A stretch of DNA of 11,900 bases, from positions 1-11,900 of the forward strand of contig CAMCXJ010000058.1 in assembly GCA_945883455.1 (NCBI GenBank), in the 5' to 3' direction. The position numbers were made by a program, and so were the translations under genes. Positions 6,445 through 11,900 of the stretch are shown in pieces (within the stretch, counting starts at the first letter, position 1; each line of letters begins with the position of its first letter). A model generated the notes under the pieces. It was not told the DNA's origin, made no database searches, and worked only from the letters and a program-made list of their open reading frames with translations. This DNA comes from Prosthecobacter debontii. Its GTDB lineage: Bacteria; Verrucomicrobiota; Verrucomicrobiia; Verrucomicrobiales; Akkermansiaceae.

Positions 6445-8022
6445 CTACTTCGCCATGGCGACGATGCTTTGCAAGCGTGCGGCAAGCTCTGCGGCTTTCT
6501 CAGGAAACTTGGCGATGATGTTGTCCTTTTCGTTCGGGTCGGTGGCGAGATTGAAAAGCAGTGGCTCGGTGATGTTCGCGGCGGCGAAGCGCGGATCGGC
6601 TGCGTTCGCGCCGCTGCCGATCCCAGCTGTGGCTTCGGTGGCGGGGATGTATTTCCAATCGCCCTGACGGAGGGCGAGACCGCCGATCCCGTGGAGGATG
6701 GTATGGTCGCGGAGGTTTTCCAGCGTTTTACCCAATAGCACATCGGACAGGTCGAGGCTATCTGGGGCGGCCTTCGCCGGGACATTACCCCCGGCGATTT
6801 TCGCAAGCGTAGAGAAGCAATCGACCAGGCTGATCAGCTGGTCGCTGACGCGCGGCTTGATCGTGCCCGGCCAGTTGACGATGAAGGGCACGCGGCAGGC
6901 GCCTTCGTAGGTGAGATACTTCCAGCCGCGCAGTCCGCCGGTGGGGTTATGGCCCTTTAGATCCTCGACCGAGCGGTCGTAGTAACCATCGAAGAGGATC
7001 GGACCGTTGTCGCTGGAGAAGATGACGATAGTGTTTTTGGCGATACCGAGGCGATCGAGCGTCTTCATGATTTCTCCGACCTGCCAGTCGATCTGGACGA
7101 TGACATCGCCGCGCACACCGGTGCCGCTTTTGCCGACAAACGGCGGCTCGGCGACGCGTGGAACGTGCGGCTCGAACATGCCGATATTTAGAAAGAACGG
7201 CATATCCTTCCGCTTCTCGATGAACTCGATCGACTTGGCGACGACCGTGCTGGCGAGTTCCTCGTCCTTGAAGCGGGCAGACTTACCGCCTTTCATGAAG
7301 CCAATGCGACTGATGCCGTTGATGATGGTGTTAGAGTGTTGATTATCTGCACCATAGTGGGTGAGTAGATCGGGGCGCTCGAGGCCAGTTGGCTCGTCGC
7401 TGATGTTTTTCAGATAGCTCACCTCGATAGGATCGGTGGGATCCAGTCCTACGACCTTGTGGTTCTCGACCCAGACGCTCGGCACACGGTCAACGGTGGC
7501 AGGGATGATGTGAGAATAGTCGAAGCCGATTTCAAGCGGGCCGGGTTTGACCTCACCGTTGAAGTCGACCTTGTTCTTGCCGTCGCCGAGACCGAGGTGC
7601 CACTTCCCGACGATGCCGGTCTGATAGCCCGCCTTGCGCAGCATTTCCGGAAGGGTGTCGCGGCCCGGCTCGATGCAGAGCGGCGCGTCGCCATCCAGAA
7701 TGCTGTTGGTCTTCGCCTTCTGCCGCCACGCGTATTCGCCAGTTAGAAGCGAGTAGCGCGACGGCGTGCAGGTCGCGGAGGGCGCATAGCCTTGGGTGAA
7801 GCGGACTCCTTCGGCCGCCATGCGGTCGAGGTTTGGCGTCTTGATTCCCGTCGCGCCGGCATGCTCGAGATCGCCGACCCCGAGGTCGTCGGTTAGAATG
7901 ATAATGATGTTGGGTTTAGGGGACGATGCTACGTCGGCGGCATGGACGATGGTCAACGGCATCAGCAGCAATGCAGCAAGACAGGACTTCGAGGGATTTA
8001 GCATCATTTGTTTATTTATCAT
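6445..8022 (-). CDS. Secreted sulfatase, last gene of the cluster
   Basis: Type I (formylglycine) sulfatase of 525 residues, arylsulfatase family, hydrolysing sulfate esters. A signal peptide spans about 1-29 (core LAALLLMPLTIV, end HAA). Metal ligands are D45-D46 in LTDDLG and D338-N339 in SSDNG. The catalytic motif is C85-T-P-S-R89, in which Cys85 would be oxidised to formylglycine. K140 and H142 in GKWHLG, H286 in EPHVP and K368 in GGLRGWK complete the usual active site. The C-terminal part carries LYNLATDP-like LLFNLATDPNEKDNI. All key residues are present, so it should be active if matured. No maturase gene is in the window. The ATG at 8020-8022 overlaps the end of the upstream sulfatase gene by 11 bases (ATGATAAATAA), pointing to translational coupling. 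ATG codons 6 and 7, just past that stop, are alternative starts. Neither has a clear ribosome site. Exact sulfatase subfamily and substrate cannot be assigned by eye. Confidence 0.93.
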   Translation of the reverse strand: MINKQMMLNPSKSCLAALLLMPLTIVHAADVASSPKPNIIIILTDDLGVGDLEHAGATGIKTPNLDRMAAEGVRFTQGYAPSATCTPSRYSLLTGEYAWRQKAKTNSILDGDAPLCIEPGRDTLPEMLRKAGYQTGIVGKWHLGLGDGKNKVDFNGEVKPGPLEIGFDYSHIIPATVDRVPSVWVENHKVVGLDPTDPIEVSYLKNISDEPTGLERPDLLTHYGADNQHSNTIINGISRIGFMKGGKSARFKDEELASTVVAKSIEFIEKRKDMPFFLNIGMFEPHVPRVAEPPFVGKSGTGVRGDVIVQIDWQVGEIMKTLDRLGIAKNTIVIFSSDNGPILFDGYYDRSVEDLKGHNPTGGLRGWKYLTYEGACRVPFIVNWPGTIKPRVSDQLISLVDCFSTLAKIAGGNVPAKAAPDSLDLSDVLLGKTLENLRDHTILHGIGGLALRQGDWKYIPATEATAGIGSGANAADPRFAAANITEPLLFNLATDPNEKDNIIAKFPEKAAELAARLQSIVAMAK

Positions 8023-9448
8023 TGGGTGTGGGATTCGCGTTTTCCTCGTTCAATAACTCAGGGAGGGGTTTGGCCTTCGGTGTCTTTTCCTTGGCTTTGG
8101 TTACCTTCTCGGGTTGCTCTGGCGCGTCGTAGTGAGGAGAAGGCGTGTGCTCCGCAGTCATGATGCCTTCGATCTTACGGACGATTTCCGGATGAATTGC
8201 GGCCAGGTTATTCTGCTCGGCTGGATCGGTCTTGAGGTCGTAGAGTTCGAGCGGCGCTTTTGTCCCCAACCGGTAACCTTTCCAGTCAGCCAGGCGAACC
8301 GATTGTTGAAAATAGGGTTCGTAGATCTCAAAGTACAGCAACTCGTGCCGCGCCGCCTGTTTCTTACCCAGCAAGGTGGGCACCATGGAGATGCCATCCA
8401 CCGCAGGCGGCAAAGGAACCCCGGCTAAGTCAGCCGCAGTCGGCAGAAAATCCACGAACGTGGTTAGCAAGTCACTGGTCGTGTTTGGCTGGATCCGTCC
8501 CGGCCAACGAGCGATGAATGGTGCGCGAATGCCGCCTTCGTAGAGCATCCGCTTGGAACCTCGTAGCCCGCCGGTGCTGCCGAGCGGCTTGACGAATTCT
8601 TCATTTGCCCCGTTGTCGGAAGTGAAAATCACCAGCGTGTTTTCATCGAGACCGAGGTCTTCCAGTTTCTGCAGGACGCGGCCGACATCCTTATCGATTA
8701 ACCCGACCATCGCGGCATAATTCCGCACCTCCTCCGACCATGGTTTCTGGGAATACGGGGCATTGTCCGGGATGACATAGTCACCGTGAGGCGGCGTCCA
8801 TGCGGCGTAGCAGAAAAACGGGCGGTCCTTGTTCTGCTCGATGAACTTCAGCGTCTCATCGGTGATTTGGGTATGGGAATAGTCATCCCACGTTTTACGG
8901 CCGGATTGCGGGTAGGGTATATCCACGCCGTTGCGGACGAGATGGTCGGTGTAAAAGTCGTGCGCGTGTTTCTGGTCGTAGTAGCCAAAGAACACATCAA
9001 AGCCCTGCTTCTCCGCCGCTCCAGTCGTGCCGGGATTACCGAGCCCCCATTTACCGAAACCACCGGTCGCGTATCCGGCATCTTGCAGCAAGCGGGCGGA
9101 GGTTAACTGGCCGTCGGGGAGGGCGAGCAAGCCGTGCTTGCTTTGGTTCGCACGGCGTAACATGTGCCCCGGATGCTGACCGGTCATCAGCACGCAGCGC
9201 GATGGCGCGCAGACAGCACTACCGCTGTAGGCGCGGGTGAACTTCATACCCTCCGCCGCCAATCGATCAATATTGGGCGTGACACCATACTTGCAGCCAT
9301 AGGTCGAGAAATCGCCAATGCCCGCGTCATCGACAAGGATGAAAATAATGTTAGGTTTCCTGGCGGGGATATCAGCAACTAGGGGAGACGATGTTGATAC
9401 GCTGCAGATAAAGCTGAAAATAAAGGCAGCTGTTGAGATAAGCTTCAT
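8012..9448 (-). CDS. Secreted sulfatase with charged C-terminal tail
   Basis: Type I sulfatase of 478 residues from the ATG at 9446-9448. This start puts MKLISTAAFIFSFICS directly at the front as a Sec signal peptide. The GTG 24 bases upstream adds eight charged residues and falls inside a hairpin, so it is less likely. Active-site features are D40-D41 (LVDDAG), C80-A-P-S-R84 (formylglycine site), K133 in FGKWGLG, H221 in TPPHGDY, D278-N279 (TSDNG) and K299 (GGLRGSK). The histidine common in GKWHLG is Gly135 here, as in a sizeable group of sulfatases, which would change contacts around the sulfate. Residues about 442-478 form a Lys/Pro/Glu-rich, low-complexity tail after the catalytic fold. 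It may keep the enzyme at a surface or be a flexible linker, which is only inference. The gene is third in the minus-strand operon, 78 bases after the hydrolase-like gene and overlapping the next sulfatase. Confidence 0.92.
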   Translation of the reverse strand: MKLISTAAFIFSFICSVSTSSPLVADIPARKPNIIFILVDDAGIGDFSTYGCKYGVTPNIDRLAAEGMKFTRAYSGSAVCAPSRCVLMTGQHPGHMLRRANQSKHGLLALPDGQLTSARLLQDAGYATGGFGKWGLGNPGTTGAAEKQGFDVFFGYYDQKHAHDFYTDHLVRNGVDIPYPQSGRKTWDDYSHTQITDETLKFIEQNKDRPFFCYAAWTPPHGDYVIPDNAPYSQKPWSEEVRNYAAMVGLIDKDVGRVLQKLEDLGLDENTLVIFTSDNGANEEFVKPLGSTGGLRGSKRMLYEGGIRAPFIARWPGRIQPNTTSDLLTTFVDFLPTAADLAGVPLPPAVDGISMVPTLLGKKQAARHELLYFEIYEPYFQQSVRLADWKGYRLGTKAPLELYDLKTDPAEQNNLAAIHPEIVRKIEGIMTAEHTPSPHYDAPEQPEKVTKAKEKTPKAKPLPELLNEENANPTPNDK

Positions 9449-9463
9449 GATATTGTTTCGGTT

Positions 9464-9487
9464 TCTGCGCACAACTTGGTGCGCAGA
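9464..9487 (-). promoter_or_regulatory. Intercistronic hairpin before the sulfatase gene
   Basis: TCTGCGCAC (9464-9472) and GTGCGCAGA (9479-9487) are perfect 9-base arms with a 6-base loop, a strong stem. It lies between the hydrolase-like gene and the sulfatase gene, ending 16 bases before the sulfatase ATG. There is no U-tract on the minus strand. It could attenuate, stabilise upstream mRNA, or mark a processing site. It also overlaps the rejected GTG start. Confidence 0.5.
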
Positions 9488-9526
9488 CAGTAAATGTTTT
9501 TGTTCTAGAATAAGTCGGTCAGATAT

Positions 9527-11170
9527 TCAGTCGATCCGATCGATCTCGATAAGGTGGAAGGTGGTGTCGTCTCCCGATTCATAATTCAGGATGAGGTCAG
9601 AAAATCCGGAGGATGTGACAGTCTGGGTCTTCCACACGCCACTGTTTTTGTTTTGGAAGATTTTAGTACCATCCATTCCTAGGAGTCTGATGGACCAGGA
9701 TCCCGTTCCCTTATCGAGGTAGGTGACAGTCACCTTCAGCTTCTTGGCATTGAAGCCCGCATCGAGTTGGAAGCGCATTTGTTTCTTGCCTGACTGATGC
9801 TCAAAGGAGCGACCGAAACGCCCATAGATGGTCTCGTCGATATTCCACCGTCCGGCATCGCCGGAGCCCGGATCGATTTGCGTCAGGAAACGGGAATAGT
9901 TTCCTGGCAAGGTACCCCAGCCCACATCGTTGGGGCCTGTGGCCTTGCGGTTGATCATGCCGCCGCCGGTCGCCTTTTGTGGATCATCCATTCGAGCGCC
10001 ATAGGTGGCGAATGCGTTGGCAATCTTGATGTAACGCTCCGCATCCCTTTTTTTCTCTGGCTTACCGCCGAACTTCGTGGCGGGAAACCGGTCGAAGTCG
10101 GAGGCTTCGAGCCCGTCGCGCAGCGCGCAGAAGGCCGCTGGTGCTGTTGAGACCTTCCTGTGACCGGCATATTTATTAAAGAACGCGCAGGCAGGCCAAT
10201 TAGCTTTATCCTTCAATGCCTTGGTGGGAACATTCCAGATGTCCAACAGACAATGCGAGGCAAAGATGCCAGACCAGTAGAGGGCTTGCGGAATGTTGCG
10301 CTCCGACCAGCCCATTTCAAACAACTCGCCGTCCATCTCACCGCGCATGAGCACCAATTTGCCGCGTTTATTGGCTTCGGCTTGGATAGCGGCGTGCTTA
10401 GCCAGACGTTTGTCATTATCACTGACGATGTAGCCATGACTGAACATACCTTCTTTCAAGGTGATGACCTCCATGTTATCGAGCAGCCACTGAGATTCCA
10501 TACCGCCATTGGCGTCAGAGTTCACAAGGATGGGCACACCTGGCATCGCTTTTCGATAGCGGTCCCAAGCCTCGATACGGAATTCATTCCAAACCTCCTC
10601 TGATATATCGTGCTTTTTATCAATCGGGTTCCCCTTGTAAGGCTGTCCATCACCGGTGGATCCTTCAGCACACTGGACCAGCACAATACGTTCACGCAGG
10701 GCAGGCGGCAGCGTCTTGATATAGTTACCGAAAGCTTCGATCAGCCCATGAAATGCCTCCTTGTATTCCGGGTGGAGGTAGTAGGGATACTTGCTCTGTT
10801 TATCCGTCTTTTGGCCTAGGGCATTATGCGTCCTATCGGTGGTGACTACTGGAACGCCTTTGGAGTAGATCCATTCAGGCGCATCCGGTCCTACCCAGAT
10901 CATCAGTGTTACAGATAGGTCATCCGCATGCGCGGCTTGGAGTATTTTGCCAATCTTTTCATGAAACGCGTATTCTCCCTGCACCGATTCAACGTCATCC
11001 CATTTCAGGATGATCGGCACACTGCGCAGTTCCGGGCATTCGGCGCGCGATATATCACCCGGCTTCCATCCAGCCCAGCTGGATATTCCGTAACCTGGAT
11101 TTGCCTCAGCCGCCACTCCGGTCAACGAGGCGACCAGCAAGGCCATACATATTAATACTCTATATTTCAT
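9527..11170 (-). CDS. Secreted putative glycoside hydrolase, family unassigned
   Basis: Protein of 547 residues with a clear signal peptide (core VLICMALLVASLTGV, cleavage near Ala21-Ala23). Residues about 27-330 have the alternating strand/helix pattern and sequence style of a (beta/alpha)8 glycosidase: VPIILKWDDVE (51-61), LSVTLMIWVGPDAPEW (85-100), IVLVQCAEGSTGD (162-174), VPILVNSDANGG (212-223), LVLMRGEMDG (272-281). By analogy with clan GH-A enzymes, Glu169 at a strand end could be the acid/base and Glu278 the nucleophile. This is inference. Clan GH-A normally has Asn before the acid/base, and here it is Ala. Residues about 440-547 are beta-rich with aromatic and Gly residues and look like a C-terminal accessory or carbohydrate-binding sandwich. 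The ATG at 11168-11170 is the only start that fits the signal peptide. The gene sits 55 bases after one sulfatase gene and 78 before another, so a role on a sulfated polysaccharide is likely. I cannot name a GH family. Confidence 0.72.
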   Translation of the reverse strand: MKYRVLICMALLVASLTGVAAEANPGYGISSWAGWKPGDISRAECPELRSVPIILKWDDVESVQGEYAFHEKIGKILQAAHADDLSVTLMIWVGPDAPEWIYSKGVPVVTTDRTHNALGQKTDKQSKYPYYLHPEYKEAFHGLIEAFGNYIKTLPPALRERIVLVQCAEGSTGDGQPYKGNPIDKKHDISEEVWNEFRIEAWDRYRKAMPGVPILVNSDANGGMESQWLLDNMEVITLKEGMFSHGYIVSDNDKRLAKHAAIQAEANKRGKLVLMRGEMDGELFEMGWSERNIPQALYWSGIFASHCLLDIWNVPTKALKDKANWPACAFFNKYAGHRKVSTAPAAFCALRDGLEASDFDRFPATKFGGKPEKKRDAERYIKIANAFATYGARMDDPQKATGGGMINRKATGPNDVGWGTLPGNYSRFLTQIDPGSGDAGRWNIDETIYGRFGRSFEHQSGKKQMRFQLDAGFNAKKLKVTVTYLDKGTGSWSIRLLGMDGTKIFQNKNSGVWKTQTVTSSGFSDLILNYESGDDTTFHLIEIDRID

Positions 11171-11225
11171 GGAAATCTAAGTTAGAAATAAAACATAAAA
11201 CCGATTGATGGCTGCCAGCATGAGA

Positions 11226-11900
11226 CTACTTATTATCTTTCTTTCTCTTGCCCTTGGACATTTTCCTTTTATCGGCTCCGGAAAGTTTATTACTGGGAGC
11301 GTCAGTTTCATCGTGGGTGGGCAGATACTTTTTGAAGAGGGCGATGATCTTTTGGGACTCAGGATTTGCGGCCAAGTTATTGTGCTCGAGCGGATCGACG
11401 GAGTGGTCATAGAGCTCCTCGGCTCCGTCGGATTTACCTCCATACCAGGTGTAGCGATAGCGGCCATCGGTGAGGGAATGGTTCTTGAATTGATAGGTGG
11501 TCAGGGTCGGAACATTCCACTCCATGGAAGGATTCTTGAGTAGAGGGGCAAAGCTGCGGCCCTCATTTTCCGCATTGGGTGGCAGCCCGCACAGCTCGAC
11601 GAGAGTGGGATACATGTCGAGCAGGTTGACCACACCTTCGCATTTGAAGTCGGGTTTCGTGATGCCGGGAACGCTGACCAGCAGCGGCACGCGGCACGAT
11701 TCCTCCCAGAGATCGGTCTTGCCGTATTTCATTTTTTCACTGAGATGCCAACCGTGGTCTCCCCAGAGCATGATGATGGTGTTGTCGGCATACTTGCTCT
11801 TGGCCAGCGCGTCAAAGACCACGCCGAGGCAGTAATCGACGTAGCTGATATTGGCGAGATAGGCTTGCTGCGCCTCGAGATGGAGATTGGCCTTGTCGGC
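11226..11900 (-). CDS. Sulfatase, iduronate-2-sulfatase-like (5' end outside window)
   Basis: The last 224 residues of a type I sulfatase. The frame stays open to the window edge, so the N-terminus with the formylglycine cysteine is not visible. The first residues seen include QQAYLANISYVDYCLGVVFD, the helix before the second metal site. That site is WGDHGWHLSEKMKYGKTDLW, with Asp-His rather than the Asp-Asn of the other two sulfatases here. This GDHGW-x-L-x-E-x form is typical of iduronate-2-sulfatase-like enzymes. It then has the expected RVPLLVSVPG, a VVNLLDMYPTLVELCGLP block and an ELYDHSVDPLEHNNLA block. It ends in a Lys-rich tail (NKLSGADKRKMSKGKRKKDN). It is the first visible gene of the minus-strand cluster, so the promoter is likely outside the window. 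Substrate is unknown. Similarity to iduronate-2-sulfatase does not mean iduronate, since related enzymes act on many algal and animal glycans. Confidence 0.9.
   Translation of the reverse strand, partial: ADKANLHLEAQQAYLANISYVDYCLGVVFDALAKSKYADNTIIMLWGDHGWHLSEKMKYGKTDLWEESCRVPLLVSVPGITKPDFKCEGVVNLLDMYPTLVELCGLPPNAENEGRSFAPLLKNPSMEWNVPTLTTYQFKNHSLTDGRYRYTWYGGKSDGAEELYDHSVDPLEHNNLAANPESQKIIALFKKYLPTHDETDAPSNKLSGADKRKMSKGKRKKDNK

Noticed and set aside
9448..9472. GTG 9472 as start of the second sulfatase
   Set aside because: It adds eight residues (MRRNRNNI) before a good signal peptide and starts within a stable hairpin.
1..11900. CRISPR arrays, tRNA or rRNA genes, insertion sequences
   Set aside because: No regularly spaced direct repeats, cloverleaf-like segments or transposase motifs were seen on either strand.

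Overview
The window looks like chromosomal DNA from a Verrucomicrobiota bacterium, or a close relative in the Planctomycetota-Verrucomicrobiota group. The reasons are a protein with a planctomycete-type cytochrome c domain plus DUF1549/DUF1553, an SHD1-type secreted protein, four closely packed genes that include three sulfatases, and start codons mostly without a clear Shine-Dalgarno site. The phylum call is an inference from family content, not from a marker gene. No rRNA, tRNA, CRISPR array, integrase or transposase was recognised.

Left part (1-3308). A minus-strand gene cut by the window edge encodes a secreted protein with an SHD1-like domain. Next, also on the minus strand, is a Tat-exported metallophosphoesterase of the ADPRibase-Mn type. 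A 421-base divergent spacer separates it from a plus-strand AI-2E family (PerM/YdiK-type) membrane protein.

Middle (3486-6221). A 911-residue plus-strand ORF starts as an ordinary exported PSCyt1-DUF1549-DUF1553 protein with two CxxCH motifs. The expected end of DUF1553 is missing. At about residue 750 it runs in frame into what reads as the C-terminal half of CvfB, an S1/winged-helix RNA-binding protein that is normally cytoplasmic. The cause is either a real gene fusion or deletion, or a chimeric assembly join. It is the most unusual thing in the window. The gene is visibly GC-rich. It is followed by a 223-base convergent spacer with several compact palindromes.

Right part (6445-11900). 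Four minus-strand genes form a probable operon: an iduronate-2-sulfatase-like sulfatase (5' end outside the window), a secreted putative glycoside hydrolase of no family I recognise, and two more secreted sulfatases whose genes overlap by 11 bases. All three complete proteins carry signal peptides. Together they look like an export-and-degrade cassette for a sulfated polysaccharide: sulfatases remove sulfate esters and the hydrolase cuts the sugar backbone. The substrate cannot be read from the sequence.
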